A DNA stretch of 64,000 nt from Malurus cyaneus samueli (taxonomy: Eukaryota > Chordata > Aves > Passeriformes > Maluridae). The stretch covers positions 35,832,317 through 35,896,316 of the forward strand of contig CM019217.1 of NCBI GenBank assembly GCA_009741485.1. Direction: 5' to 3'. Numbering within the stretch: position 1 is the stretch's first letter; each line of letters begins with the position of its first letter. The translations under genes and the position numbers were made by a program. Below are positions 1 through 14,250 of this stretch, in pieces. Under the pieces are notes generated by a model, which was not told where the DNA came from, did no database searches, and saw nothing but the letters and a program-made list of their open reading frames with translations.

Positions 1-1548
1 GTTTTCTCCATAAAAGGGCTCATCTTGTTCTCTGCTCATCGTTTCATCAGCCTATAGGTCAGGAAATTATGACTAATCAGAGCATGGAAAAGGCCACTTT
101 TAAACGAATTGAACAGTCAACAGCCTTTTACTTGATGGATATTTGTCTTTTTGAAACTCTGTGATCTGATTGAGAAGGATAAATGACTTCACAACCAGAC
201 GAGAGATACTCAAACATTTACATTTAAAAAGGAATATGTACCTTAGCCTAGGAAGAAATAGCCTCATCTTTAAGGAATAGGATTTTCAGTTCCTTCTCTG
301 CTTTTGCAATTCCCTGCCTTACAAAACTCAAAAAGTGTAGCTATTTCTGTTAAATTTAACAGGCCTATCACGGGAGTTAGCTTGTCACTTTCCCTTCTAG
401 GATTTCTATTTTACAACAATGGTTAGGATACAGTTCTTAATTCTGCTTCAGTTTTCTTTTCAGAGCAATCATACTGATATTATCTGACATATTTTTGAAG
501 TATCTTGTAAGAACATGTATTTGTTGTAGTATTTATTACATGCATAATTGTGTGTGTATAAATACTGAAGTATGCAGGTATTGTATGTAATTATAGAGCT
601 CAGTATTCTTAAGTGTGAATATGTGCATCATGCAGAATTAAAAGTTTAAAACATAGAACACAGTTGTGTAGCAACTTGAAAATATTTTATTTGCACATGC
701 CCACATATTAAATAGCATTAAACTGGCTGAGGGCTTATGAAAGGCTATTGTAAGCTCTAGTAGCAGTAAGTTCATCTCTAAACTAACAGTATGGAAAACA
801 CAACTTTTTATGGTAGTGTGCCTTTTTTTTTTTTCCTTCCCAAATAAAACTAATCTAAAATTATTTGAATTATCAAAAGGGAAAATTACCTTCCTAATAA
901 TGAAAAATGTTATGTATTTATTTTTTACTTCAGTCTAATTTAAATCTTGTCTTAAAATGGCACTCTTTAGGCATCAATGGGTTGGAGTTCATTGCAACCC
1001 AAGTGCACTTATAAAAACAAGTCAAATATATTCCCATTATCACTCAAGATGCCGTAGTTAGAAGATGGGTGTAGAAATGGCACAAAATATCCAGCTGCTC
1101 TACATCAAAAACCAGTCCAAGTGCAAATAAATACTTGGAAATGTTTTGTCTTTAAATTGAAAGGAGTCCTAAAATAAGAAGTTATTCTATTCAGTGTGAC
1201 AAATGAAGTATGAATTCCATTTTGCAATAAGTAATAGGGAGTGGGTTTTTTTCCTTTAACTGTTTTTGTTCCTTTAACTCAGACATGGGAATATTGTATT
1301 TAGTACTAAGCAGTTTCTGAAGGTGAAAGTTGCCAAATGTTGGAGCTTGTGCATTTTCTAGGCTGCAGCCACTGAGCCACTGACAAGGAAAGCAGAGAGA
1401 TGTGAAAATCTAGAATAATAGAAAGCATTCACATTTTATAAACCCGATTTTTAACTGTCTGCTTCTAATAAGAAAATGGCAAATATGAGGGGAAGTATTT
1501 CGTCTTTCAGCCAGTCAAGGCACTTCCTTTACGGTTTTTATTCACTGC

Positions 1549-1620
1549 AGATATGAAAAAAAAACCAAAACCAAACAAACGAAAACCCAAAAACAGCAAT
1601 AACAAAACCAAAAAAACCCC
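1549..1620. repeat. A/C-rich low-complexity tract
   Basis: A run of A-rich units punctuated by C pairs (AAAACC-like), ending in AAAAAACCCCC. It produces a spurious Lys/Pro/Asn-rich reading frame of 64 codons, which I do not call as a gene. Confidence 0.6.
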
Positions 1621-4293
1621 CATCCTGTATATACAAGAAATAATTGAATATCTGTCTACCTCAAAGGATCAGAATACAGCTACCTTTGCTTTCACTTGTA
1701 TTGTGGTAGCTGTGAGCAGCACCATAGGAAATAAAATGAATATTTAGCTGGGAATAGTGTTGTAGAGCTCAAGAGCAAAACAATGGGAAAAATGCTTGAT
1801 TTTTAAACAGGTTTTATAGAGCAAAGATTGAGTGATTTTATTTCCTCTTCTTCTGTCCTTTGAGGGTCCTGGCCTACTGCATAATAATTATTGAGCAAGA
1901 AGTATCAGGCTGATTTATGTTGGGTCCCTGTTGTATAAGAAAAGTAGACATTTGCTACTTGGGCGACTTGTTCTAGTGTATGGGTTGGGTTTGGGTCATT
2001 CCTTGTATTTTTGTTGTTCCTTTCAGTGTACAAAAAGTTGAAAACATTTCAAGGTCTGTTAAAACTTGCATGACATTGAGATTATAGGAATATGTTTAAT
2101 TTGGAGGACTAATAGTGGAAAAGTAGGTGATCTTTTGGAGAAAAATGGACAGGAAAGCCAGAAGAGCAGGGTAAGTAACTCGTTAGAGGAGGACGGAGTG
2201 GGCACCAGGTGGCACCCTTTTTCCATAGCAAATTGATGGATGGCCGTGCATCAGATAATTCTGATAGGCTTCCAAAAGCTTTAATTGATGTCAACGTCCT
2301 CTCCTCACAGTAGCTTCTCACTTATTCTTTCTTTGGTTTTGGAGTTGTTGGCTTTGGAACAGCGATTTGGGAGGCAGCAGATGCTGTGATGGATGCAGAG
2401 CTGCCAGGTTGCTGGATGGCTTGTTGATCGGGAGCTGACACGTATGGTCACTGGCCGCTTCCCCAGAGCTGCCAGAGGGGACAACCAAACCGGCCAGCAA
2501 ATGGCTGCATCAGATGGAGAATGTGTAGGGGGCTAAGTGGGGAGATAACACCAAAAGAATTGGGAGAAACGAGGAGTCAGGAATTTATCAAAAAGAGATA
2601 AAAAACTGAAAATCAGTTCTGTGGAAGGGACGTAACATGGAGAAGTATATAGAAAAGGAGACTGTAATAAATTTGAGGCAAAGAAAGTGATGGAAAGAAG
2701 AGAAGGCAAATGTTCTGTCTGTTCCTGCTTATTTGAGGAGTGTTAAGAAAAGCACCTAAAAAAAAATCATTACAAAGAAAACAAATAGTCAAAAGAAGTA
2801 AAAAATATTGTACTGATTTTCTCTAGAATTCTTTTCTTATGGACAGTTTCTGGAGAACCTACTTCAGGCTGTAGTTTGGGAAGACAGAAGAGACAGTTGA
2901 ATGAAACAGAGTATTAGATAGCTGATTATATTGATGTTTTTTCATTTCCCCAGCCTAGCTTAAACCCCTGGTTGCTCATGATTATAGGGCAGTAGCTTTT
3001 CCATCTCATAGCCAAGTTTGTGCTCTTCAGATTAGCATCTCTCCAATTTGAATGGCACAGTTGCTTTTGATACTTTTCCAGAGAGACCTGAAGCTGCCAA
3101 GACAAAATGTGTTCTGAACCTGTAGTTAAAAACATCTTGTTTCCAGGTACTACTCCTTGCTGAATCCTGAAGCATGTAATATGAATTGCTTTGGGAATCA
3201 TTTTGTATCCTTAAGATAGAAAAGCATATTTCAGCATCTGATAACTATAAAGAAAGTTCCAAGGCTGCTGACCCAAACGCTTTAAAATAGGCTTGAATTT
3301 AGTTAAATTTTATTTCAGCCTGCTTTTACTGACCTTCATTCCCCCTCTCCCCTTGCATATTCCCTTGGTGGTCTTTCAAAAGCCAGGTGTCTGGGATTGT
3401 CTCCAGCCCACTCTGAAAGCACCCCAGGCCTTGGATAATACATGAGGGCTGCCTTTTATTTAAGTCCATCCATTTACATAATGCCTGCTCAGTCAACCCA
3501 CTTGCAATGTACAGCCAAGTTGAACCAGAACCTCAGCAGGTCAGCAGTGCATGGTCCTGGATTTTACTGGGTATGAGTTAGTGTTGCACCTTCTTGCAGT
3601 GAAAACTGAAGAATATTGTAAAGGTATTTTGGATTTCTGATTCACAGAGGAATATTTTAGAGATCTTTGATCTTTGTGTAAAGGAACTGAAGAACGAACA
3701 GTATTTGTAAAAATGTGTTCCTGCCTGGAAGGGTGTGAGTATGGATGTAATATGAGGGTGAAAATTTCATTGTGTATATGTGGCATGGCAGTACACCGTT
3801 AGAATTGAAAATACTTTCTGTAGCACATAGGAGAGACTTACCTGGACTGCATCAATGTCGTTCAGTTATACCAAGTTCTCACTGTGAAAGCATTGCCACT
3901 CAATGAAAACACTTGGAGTCTCATTTTCTAAATGTAGCTAAAAAATCCAAACAAATAAATGTCTTGTTATCTTTTTGAAGCATATCAAACGATGGATTTT
4001 TTTGTTTATAGGTTAGATTAGTTTGGCCTTTTCTGATCAGTCCAATTGCCAGCTTTTGCAACTTGGCATTGTTCTTTACTAAAGTCTTTCTCAATATTGT
4101 TGAAAGTGGGTTGCAGGACCTGGCTCACTTAGGAGTGAAAGGAACAACTGCGAAAATAGTGAGCCCTGCTTAGACTGTGTGCTGGAAACATTCACACTGC
4201 TGAATTTGCAAAGAGAAGGTATTATTAGTGATTGTTTCGGCAAGAGGTGATATGCAAGTTCTCCTGCCTGGTAGCATTTGAGTAATGAGGAAA

Positions 4294-4331
4294 CATCTTT
4301 ACAAAAATAAAGATCTTTACGAAAATAAAAA
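4294..4331. repeat. Short imperfect tandem duplication, ~18 bp
   Basis: Two adjacent copies of a motif reading ATCTTTAC(A/G)AAAATAAA. This is a minor local duplication with no sign of function. Confidence 0.55.
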
Positions 4332-5769
4332 TGATCAGGTGAAAGAGACAATCTTAGAATACCTTTCTTATCACAAGTTTCTTTGAATAATGTAACTTAG
4401 TATGAATGTATTAGAATAGTATTTTTCCAGTATTCCTCTCTGCTGCTTTTTGGTGTTTTTTGCATGAAAACACATTGTTTGAGTGATCAGTTGACTTTAG
4501 AACTTAGATGTATAGTATTCTTGGTACTTACACAATATATCAGTGCTTGATTTCCCTAATGAGTAAATAGTTGTTCCCTGTACTTCATCTAATTGACTTC
4601 TTTAAATATTTCTTCAGACTGGAGTACTGTATTAATAAACTGTTGATATGAGATTATTCTTTGTCTTAGTAGACAATTCCATTGTGTGTAGTCATTCAGT
4701 GACTTAAAATTACAGTGATTGCATTTTGTTACCATTTCTAAATGATCCTGTTGATAAAGGTTATCTGACTTGCAGTTTTTAATTCTATAGCTATTTCAAT
4801 CATGTGCACGCAAAAATCACAGATTTCTGTTGCTGTTCTTTGCCCCTCAGTTATCTTTTTCACCTGGTATGTTATGGGGTCTTTCCATGAAATTCAGAAA
4901 CTTTTGTTCTGTTTTCTTTAGAATTCCAAGATTTTGTTTGTACCTGGCACATATGAATTAAGCAGAGATTCATTAGGAACATGAATCAAGAACCTAAGTA
5001 CACTCTATTTGTTCTACAAATTAATTATCTACATTTTACTGTAAAATCTGAAATATGTGACCAGTGGAGTTACACTGAAAGTTTTCAAAAAGAAGGGAGC
5101 ATAGAAGTTATTAGATGTAACAGTTAATCAGGTCTAAAATAGGGATGATAATTACATGAAATTGGTGCCAGATTGGGTCTTGTTTCTCTATTACAATAAA
5201 TGGTTAGGCAAAGAAAATAACTTAAAATCTCAAGATAGTTTAAGAAAAGAGATGACTGTTTCTAAATGCGCAAGTGTGAAGGTTATAAATACTAAAAGTG
5301 ATACTTAAAGGGTTGCATAATAGTGACAAGAAAATAACAGAAATAAAAATAAAAAAAATATAGATTGGAATAAAAATTCAGGGTACATTGTGAAATAGAA
5401 ATATTTGTTAAATGGAATTTTTATGATAGGACATCATGCTGCTCACTGATTTATGGTTCAGCATGGTGTAGACTGGAAAGCATAGAGGATATTGGAGTCC
5501 TTCATGGTATTCTGTAGATTTGTTTTTTTCTTGTTTAACAACGCCAAAGATATTTCGAAATATTATGTCAAAGGTAAATACTAAAGAATTTCCTGTGCTC
5601 TTTCCTAGATTTTAAAGTTACTGAAAGGGAAAGCCCATCAAGAGGAAACAACTTCCTCTCTAAAATGTCCTATCAATACCAAAAATGTCTGAATGACAAA
5701 CATTTGGGGTCTTAATATTTTCATTATAGTTATCAAGAAAGGAGCAAGCAGTGATCTTTTTAAGAGCAA

Positions 5770-6120
5770 GTGTTGAATTTATCATGCAGGTCAAAATTTG
5801 ATGGTGATGCTCATCTCGTGTCCAAGGCAGGAGAGATGCTTTCCTTTCAAAGCACACCACTTGGCCCACAGTTCAGTGCTGATTGTATCAAAGTGTTTCT
5901 GGTAGTCAGGGGCCCCCGGTGTCTAAATAAGTCCCCTTTGCCAGTGGCTTCTGAGAAGAGTTGTCTAGAGCTGTTGGCATGGACTGTAGTGGAAGTTTTC
6001 CAGTGCACGATGGTGATGGCTTTACAGCAGCTTTGGCCAGCATCTTCAGCACAAATGGTCTCTGAAGTTTTAAATTACCTTCTGTAAACACTGAGGTCCC
6101 TTTTTCACTGCTACTTGCCA
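5770..6120. other. GC-elevated island with 105-codon ORF, unassigned
   Basis: This stretch is visibly less AT-rich than its surroundings. It carries a 105-codon + strand ORF (5770-6087) and an overlapping 71-codon minus-strand ORF. Neither protein resembles a family I recognise, and I see no clear splice-acceptor/donor pair framing a conserved exon. It could be an unrecognised old repeat, a conserved non-coding element or an exon fragment. I make no functional claim. Confidence 0.25.
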
Positions 6121-7056
6121 ATCACAATGTCACCATCTGTCATGAGAATTAGTATATGACCAGCAGTGTTTTATATAATACAGTGATTGAAGTTTATGTG
6201 ACACACCTTGGTTTGCAAACCTTCTCTGAAAAAAGCCCCACTTACAAGTCGCTGATAGTGTGTTAACAGAAGGTGAGTACTGAGAGCATGGTCAGGGCTA
6301 TTTCAAAGAACTGAGGTAGCAACTGACAAAAAATAAAATTGAAAAAGTTTTAGTACTCTTGGAAATTTATTTGTGCAAGCATATTTTGCTGCTGCTGAAG
6401 CACATCACAGTCCTGATTTCAAAATGAACTTTAAAGTGATACATTTTTTTCATTGCATTTCACCAATGTATATTTTAGTTAAAATGAAGATTTTTGTTTT
6501 AGTTCACCTAGTTGAAAATAATTGCTATAGAGTGTTTGAGCAAAAGTTGAGCTTGTGAAAATTAGCCTGAGGAAAAGGACTTGGCCAAAACTTGGTTATT
6601 TTAAATGTATTGATCAGAGAGAAGAAGATAAATCATTTTGACTAAAGGTGAAAGGGAGGTAAATGTTAGGAATGAATGGGTTGTAGGCGTTTGAGGAGAC
6701 GGGGAGCTTTTTGTTGCTCTTCTGGCACAGAATCCTAGATACCTTTAGTATAATTTGATGAAATGGAAAAGTCTTCAGTAAGAACCTCAAGATAAAGATA
6801 GTTGTGACTCAAAAAATAAATGTGTTTAACTAAGCATTTTGTGGTTTGAGTTTAGCTGAAAGAATCATATTTAACAGAAATCAGATTTGCTCTCTAAATA
6901 TTAGGATTTGACAGAAAAATCTTAAAGTTCAGAAATTAGTTTATTTCGTTATTGCTTGACTGTGTGGCATGTAAAGTTTAAGAGATTATGGGGTCCTTTG
7001 TTTTTATAAATAATGCAGTATAAAAAGGGAAGGGGCTATTAAAGAGTCTATTTTCT

Positions 7057-7125
7057 GGTTTGTTTTTTTTCTTCTGTGTGGGAATTTTTGGGTTTGGTGG
7101 GGCTTTGGGTGTGTTTTTCCTTTTA
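7057..7125. repeat. T/G-rich low-complexity tract
   Basis: Runs of T separated by G groups (for example TTTTTTTT, GGGTTTGGTGGGG). Similar T/G tracts occur near 8743 and 22306. Confidence 0.5.
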
Positions 7126-8200
7126 TATGTTAGGATTAATATTGGGAATCATGAAGTAGTTTTACGTATGAGTACTGTAGAGCAGGATCCCCAATTTGCC
7201 CACTTGAAAGGATATAAATACATTATAAGCAGGAAGCTTATATATAGAACTGACAACAGCCAATTAGGACTGCAGTACAAACATGATCTATGTTAAAGGG
7301 CTGAAACGCACACAAGTGAGGTATACAACTTTAAACATTTAAAGTCATTGTGTTTCAATCTGTAAAAAAAATTTTATTTCCATAGTAGAATTCTTGTCAT
7401 TAGGTAGATTTTGTGATGTATTTGATTTAAATTAGTAACATTCAAAATGTTCTGTATTGACTTTTTATCTGTCAAGAAAAAATTGTCTTTAAATAAAATT
7501 TATTGTAGCACATTGCAGTTTTGGTGATATAAAAATTGCTTAGCAGACTGTATAACAATACTTGATTCTTTCTTTGTGCTGCACAAAACTCAGTAATTAC
7601 AAGAGGGGTTTTCTTAATATGTATTAGTAAGGCATGAAAACTTCCTTCCCCCACTCTTTTTAATCTTTGAGCCATACTGTCAGTTTTGACATTTTTCTGA
7701 AGCCTGCTTATGAAGGAGATTTCTGTCATGTTTTGGATAAGACAGGAGGGTCCTAGAACTACCTGGGAATTGAAAAAGTGCCAGTCTGTATCAAGAGCAG
7801 ACTTAACAACCTGACAGTAGAAGAAAATTTGGCTTGTATTATATTGAGAATAAGTATTTTGAGATGAAGAAAACATATGGAACTTTCTAATAGAGAAATC
7901 CTAGAAGTAGCCAAGCTCAAAGAGGTTGGTTAATGTTTTTCTTGGCTCCTGTTGACCCTGTGTAGCAAGTACCAAGGAATGGGTGAAGTTCAAAGTTATG
8001 GGTCCCAGCAGAAACTTGAGTTCAATCTGTTTTTTCAAGGATGAAATATAAGAAATAGATATTTCAAGGCAGAACGTGTGATGCTGAAAAAAAATCATCC
8101 CACTGAAATAGACTGCCAATTTTAAATATCCATGAAACAATATTGCGAGAGAGTGGGAAAATGCTTCAAGATGCAGTCTTTCAAAATTGGGTAGCTATGT

Positions 8201-8240
8201 TCTGAAACATATTATTTTGAAACATATTATGTTGAAACAA
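8201..8240. repeat. Short tandem duplication, ~17 bp
   Basis: The motif GAAACATATTAT followed by TTT or GTT occurs twice in tandem, and a third partial GAAACAATT follows. Local slippage or duplication only. Confidence 0.55.
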
Positions 8241-8742
8241 TTCTGTGTCTTGCTTTGCATGGACTAAGTTTAGGGGTAGTAATGATCTCAGATTAAAAGC
8301 TGAATCTGATGCATGACTCACACAGCAAAAAATAGCTGGATTTTTCTTTCTGCTGCACAAGTCTGGGTCTTATTTTAAGATAAAATATTTTTTTAGTAGT
8401 AGTGAAAGTACATGGTAGAGTTGAGCAAGTTTTAACAGCTAGTAGGAGGCATGTACTTGATATCCCCTGTTTCAGCCTCTGAGCCTTTAAAATCTCGCCC
8501 ATGCCTTGACAACAGAGCTGAGCTGTTACACAAGATTTGTTCAGAAGTGGGTGGGAGGATGCAGGAAGTGACCAGATAAAGTATCAAATCAGTTAAAAAA
8601 ATTATGTGTGGTCCTTAGTTTGGAATAGAGAGTGTTGAGTGATATGGGTATAATGGTTAACATCACCTTTTCACTGTTTACCTTTGCTAGGCAAGTTTTT
8701 TAAAAAAGCTTTTTAAATACACTACAATTCTTTGTGATAGGT

Positions 8743-8815
8743 TGTTTAGTGTTTGGCTTTGTTGGGGTTTTTTGTGGTTTTTTTAGGGGGACTGGGGGTG
8801 AAATTGTTTCTTTGT
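8743..8815. repeat. T/G-rich low-complexity tract
   Basis: Alternating T runs and G runs (TTGGGGTTTTTT, TTTTTTTAGGGGG). It underlies a spurious Gly/Phe-rich ORF. Confidence 0.5.
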
Positions 8816-11734
8816 GCGTGGGTATATTTTTCAGGAGGTCAAAGTGGTGCCTTTTTCATATTCTTTCGAAGTTGTTTTAGAACAAACTGCCTTACTTTCA
8901 TTATCTGTATAATACCTCATTTGATACAAATAGTGCCATTATTTGTGGTATTTTTTATGCTATAAAAAACCCTCTGAGACCATCTCAGAATTTTCTGTCA
9001 GCAACCAATTTGGGTGTCTTTTACACTTCTGTACAGTAAAACACTGCTGCTTTGTTTTCCATACACAAAATTTCACAATGCTAATGATTACATGTAATGA
9101 TTACAGGTAACTACGGCGGGTTTGCAGCTTAGGCTGTGGAATATCTGTTTTAAGTGTTTTTTATCAATTTCCCGTTCTTAAACACTTCTGTTCACTATCT
9201 TTTCTCATTTTAGTTTTTTTCTTATTGGAAAGCTGTGTATCTGAATTGACTAAGATCTCAACTGCGTTTTTGTATTGAAGATTAGTCAATCACAGGAATA
9301 AAGGAGACTGCTGTGTGAACTTTTTTTTGTTATCTTGTATGTATTCTATAAAAGCCTACTTTCATGTCTTTCATGAAAGTGAATACTAAAAGGTTTAAAA
9401 ATGAAACCAGAGTGCATGCCACAATGATTTGTTTATTTCAGTGACATTGTTTAAATGGTTACTCGAGCCAAGTGGTTGCTTGAGCCACATACCATGTTCA
9501 TATTTGTGTGTATATGTATATATACATAATGTATGAAGTAATTTTCAGCTGTTAATTGAAGGTAATAAGGTTTAAATTGATGGTACAGCAGAATAAACAG
9601 CACAGCCCACAAGCCCTTGAGTTTTTGACCAGAAAATATTTTCTCTGCAGTGATCCACTGCAGAGGCCGTGTCATGAAGCTTACCAAAGCTACTGAGTCT
9701 CGCAGGTTCTGACTTTCAGAACGTAAGATCAGAGTTTGAGTGAAGTCTCAGATGGCAAAAATGCTTTCATTTATAATGAGACAACAAAGACCTCTTAGCC
9801 ATTTCTGGGTAATTAATGTTTTCTGAGTGCTCTCCCAAAGACAAAGTGCTTCTTGGTTACAGTTCCATTATTGCTCTTCTCTGTGCTCTGACAGCCCTGT
9901 ACCCTTCAAAAGGAGGAGAGCAATGAAATACGTCACATGCTGTAAGTGTCCAGTTGTCTTCTCTGACTAAGTAAGTGAAAAAGAAGATGATACATAAGAT
10001 CTTAAAGCAAAATCCTTCCCTTTCAGAAAATTCCTCTCCTCCATTTACTGATCTCTGAGTGAAACATGCGCTGTGTGTACAATTTACAGTGCAAGATCAA
10101 ATTGTCCAGAAGAAAAGACTATTTGCCTATGGCAAATACACAAAAACATTCCATATGGCTTCTTTTTAAAAAACAGCAATGCTTTCAATATTTCTGCTGC
10201 AAGAAAATGGGAGATTTCATGAGGAGTTAGGAATCTGTCTGAGCTGTAAACCCTAAGATAATTAGAATAATTAGTTTCTAGCCTAACAGGCTGCTACTGT
10301 GTAGTTAGTTAATGTGAGGTAGTCATGCTTCTTTGGTAAGTAGATGATATAGAAATAAAATATGTCAGTTAAATGGGGTTACCATTGAAAAATTCTGGGT
10401 ATGAAATTCCGAATATATAGATACTAAAGTGAACCAAGAGAATGAATCACCTGCTCAGAAACATTCTAAGATGCTTTAAAAGAAAATATTACAAATAGGA
10501 AAAAAAATCAAGAATAGAATATTGATGATGTAAACGAACATTATGTCTAATTTGGAATTGTTTTCATGGTGATATAAACATACCCCAAAATGTACTGAGC
10601 AGCTTGTTTATTCTGTGCTTTCAATGAACTAGTAACAAATGTTAGGCCTTTCAGGTAGATGTAGGTGATGTTAGATTTATATAACCAATTATTTTTATGT
10701 CTTCTGTATTTTGGAAAGCAGGGTACACAATTTCAAGATACTGTATTTCTTGCATCTGGCACATTCTTGGTTCTGAGGTGCATGGAGAGGAATGTTGAAT
10801 ATTAGTTTGTTCAGTGTTTGCTTGTTCTTTGGATAAAGTTAAGCATGTTTCACCTCAAATCAATATTAATATTACAAATCAAACAGTTAATTACCATTTA
10901 AAGATATTACATTTTCTCTGTAGAATACAGTAAAGGTATTGTAATTATGCACTTTGATTCTTTTCATGCCTACTGCAGAGTTTAAGAAATTACCTTTCAC
11001 CCTGCTTTTTCCATTTATGAAATAAGAATGTTCCCAGTCCTGGTCAAGTGCTCTGATGCTTGTGAAAGATAAATCTGCTTTGTGTGTATATTCAGTGCTA
11101 TAGCTACAATATTGAGAATTCCTTCAGGAGACTATATTTGCAATACCTTTTTTTTTCTATTTTTTTTTTCATTTCGGTTACATGCTCTATATTTTGCTGC
11201 TTTGCATACAAATTTAAGGGTAAAATGGTGTGAGGTATATAGCACAGTTCCATGTGTTGAATAGGAATTAGTGGTTTGCTATTTGGAATGTTGTTTCTGT
11301 AGTTTTGTATTTAATACCTCAGTCCTTGCAATCCGAAATTTGTATTTCATTTGCTTCTTGTTGATGCTTTATTTAGGTAATTTGAAATACAAATAAGTTT
11401 TCTATTTGATCCCAATCAGTATTAACCTTCTTAAACAAAACACTTAAGCTTAAACCAACTTCCCATAAGTATATGCATGATAGATAAATACTTTCAGATT
11501 TCTCCTTTTGATGCATTATGAAAAGAGGTTTATTGAGGGAAAAAGAAATATTTGCTGACGTTGCCCCAGAGATGAAAAATAAGGATTTATAGGAAAAAAT
11601 GAGATTACAAATTACAAATAATAGTGTAAAATATTAAAAGGTGTTGATATGGGATGGAAAAACTATAGCCATACTTAAACAATTATTTTTATCTGTAAAG
11701 GAAAAAGTTTAATTAAAAACTAAAACACTCAAAA

Positions 11735-11832
11735 AAACCAAACTGACAAACCCCAGACCTACCTTTCCCACAGTAAAAAACCCAGCAAAAACCAAAACAC
11801 CTAAGCAAACACAAAAAAAATCTCAAACTTCA
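11735..11832. repeat. A/C-rich low-complexity tract
   Basis: A-rich sequence with repeated CAAAA and AAACC units over about 100 bp, of the same character as the tract at 1549. Confidence 0.55.
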
Positions 11833-12454
11833 CATGCTGTCACATGGCCTCCCAGAAATCAATTACTGAAAGCACAGATCAGGGTAGGTAAGGAATATCC
11901 TTGTTGCTATTGCTTAGCTGTAACGTAGAATAATCAGTATCCAAGTTGAGGAGTGGGTTTTGGAATTGTTAGGTAGAAGAGTGTAGTAGTTGATATCATA
12001 GTTAGTAACTGATTTGGGCTGCAGCTCTTGTATACATTGAGTCTTTGAGCTGTATGGAGCTGTGTGATAAGGAACTGTAGCTGTAAGCCAGAGATAGGAA
12101 TAGATCAGCTACGTGGTTTTATCTTCATGGAAGTAAGATATACAGTAGGGCTGATGTATAAGACCAAGGGTTGGGTAGAGGAGGAATGAACAGTGATAAG
12201 CTGCAAATCAGAAAATACGATAACCGCTAAAAAAGTCATTTTCAGGCTCCCAACACAACTACTTTATCTGAAGGGTTCTTGGGATATGTGGATCACTTTG
12301 GGTTGCAAGCAAATGTTTTTGCTCATTTAGTAACTGGTTTTAGATTTTGAAAAACAGTAAAATAAGGACAATCTGTTTGATTCCTTAAAATGCTGACAGC
12401 TGTCAAACGGCAACAGAAATGGGAAAATCTAATATGTTTTTTAGCTGATAATGG

Positions 12455-12535
12455 TCTTTTAATATAATATAGAATTATATATTATATTAATATTATATTG
12501 GTTATTGTTTAACTATATAGTTAGGAGAAAAATAA
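12455..12535. repeat. AT-rich simple sequence
   Basis: Almost pure A/T with repeated ATATTA units around 12460-12510, able to fold on itself (TATATTATATTAATATTATA). Low complexity, with no gene. Confidence 0.55.
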
Positions 12536-14059
12536 TTAAAGAAAATCTGGCATTTGTATATGTAGTTTCTGTAGCACAGAAACGACCTGAACATTCTAAA
12601 GGTAGTAAGATTACTTTTTCCCCTGCTAGTTTGTCTTAATTTGCTTCCTTCTTTTTAATATATGTAATTGACAAAAATAGAATGTGCCATTTTGCTCAAG
12701 AAAGTGCACTAAAATTTTAGATAGGCCTTTATGAAGTATGGTATTTGTCTTATGGAAATGATGTCAATCAGATGAGGATCACACTAATTAATGCTATGTG
12801 GGCTGTATGGCATTTAGCAAACAGAATAGCTTTGTTAATTCATCATTAGCAAAAAAAATTTCTTGTTTTTCATCCTTCATATGCAAGCCACGTGTTTGTT
12901 GTTCTGGAATGTAGGCTTGCTTTTTCTTGCTAAGTTACTATTAGAAATACTATTGATTTGATGTACCAGCACCATGTATAGTATGATAAATTGCTTAGGT
13001 ACCAGCATTTAAAAATATTTCAAATAGACCAAACTGTAGTAAAGTCTTAATAGCAGTATATTCTTACAGATCTCTGTGTACAAAGCATCCCACCCACATA
13101 CTTGCAGCAAATATTTAAACTAAAACAGTGTCACGTGTGCTTCTGAAGGGATCTGCAGGTGAATGTGCTGTATTGCTTGTCTATCCAAACAGCATAAACA
13201 TGGAAAAATCAACTGCAAATGCAGAATGGGAGAAAGTAATGTCTTGCCTGCTGTGATGCTCATGAATCGAGAGATAGTTTATGTTAATGATTCTTGTGCT
13301 GGAGATGAGTATAGGAAGCCTAGACTACTTTTGTTTTGAAAGGTAAATAGAAGTCGGTGGAATACTGAGTTGTATCCTTCCTGAACAGCTGTGAACTGAC
13401 AGGCCTAATTTTGTGGAAAGAAAAAATTGTCATGTTAGTGCTAAATTTAAGATATTGTTTGCTAGATGCACATTCCTTTTGCTCCTTTTGCATTTGTAGT
13501 CTAGATTAACAGTGGAAATATGTTGATAGAAAAGCTAGTTGTGAATAAAGACTCACAGCATGCAGTTCTGCTGGATGTAGATTCATACAGAAGGGAAAAA
13601 AAGAAATTTTTCACAGGGGTACCTAAAATATGGAAACATTTTCTGGGGTGGTATTTAATGACACCCTAAAATTTATAATCAGGCAAAGCAATCAATCTGC
13701 TTTTATATTAATTTGGAAATTCACAAGCAGAATGTGACAGAACAAAACTGAAATTGTTTCTTTGCTAGCATGTAAAAATTAAATGAGAAACAATTGCTAT
13801 TTCAACAAAAAAGTAGCATATCTCTGGTGTCCTAGAATCCATTGCCTCTCTGGGTATTAGTATCAGAAAATTGCAAAATTTCTTATTTCTGCTGTGTGCG
13901 GGTCACTTACTAATTTTCTATGGATAATGAAGGCTGCCATATTCTTTAGTCTGCTTGCTCTGGCCGGGGGTACAGTGAACTTACATGCAGAAGTTGTATG
14001 ACTTGAAAAATAATTACAGTTGTAAATTATTTTCTGATTATATATGAATAATTATTTAG

Positions 14060-14250
14060 GTTTGGAGTGACTTCCAGAGGTTTCCTCATTCTTCTCCTTG
14101 ATGAGCTTCAAGCAGGCCTGTGGTTAGATTAGGTTGCTCAGTGCTGTGTCCAGTTGAATATTGAATTCCTGCAGGATGGGAATCCTATGACCTCTTTGAG
14201 CATCCTGTGTGGGTGTTTGCCCATCTCTGTGGTAAAAACTTACTGATTTA
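14060..14250 (-). mobile_element. Old, diverged CR1 LINE fragment
   Basis: Reading the + strand, the order of landmarks TTGCTCAG, TGTCCAG, TTGAA, a CTGCAGGATGGG core, GACCTCTTTGAGCA and CTGTG parallels the much better preserved CR1 copy at 63620-63740 of this window. That copy has TGCTCAG, ATCCAG, TTGAA, CAGGGATGGGG, ACTTCTTTGGCA and CTGTTCCAG in the same order and spacing. The strand is minus because the better copy shows the reverse complement of the CR1 3' region. It is heavily diverged and only a short 3' part is recognisable, so boundaries are approximate. Confidence 0.55.

Larger units (their letters stand above)
1..14059. other. AT-rich non-coding DNA (intron or intergenic)
   Basis: I see no convincing gene here. 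The ORFs are short (134 codons at most), have no recognisable domains, and are scattered over both strands with no consistent splice framing. The composition is uniformly AT-rich with many T and A runs, as in bird introns or intergenic DNA. The small low-complexity stretches and short duplications that stand out are listed separately. Whether this is the intron of a large gene cannot be decided from the sequence alone. Confidence 0.7.

Noticed and set aside
1553..1747. Lys/Pro/Asn-rich 64-codon ORF
   Set aside because: The basic part is just an A/C-rich low-complexity tract.
7472..7876. 134-codon minus-strand ORF as a gene
   Set aside because: No recognisable domain, AT-rich surroundings, no supporting splice or promoter context. 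The length is compatible with chance.
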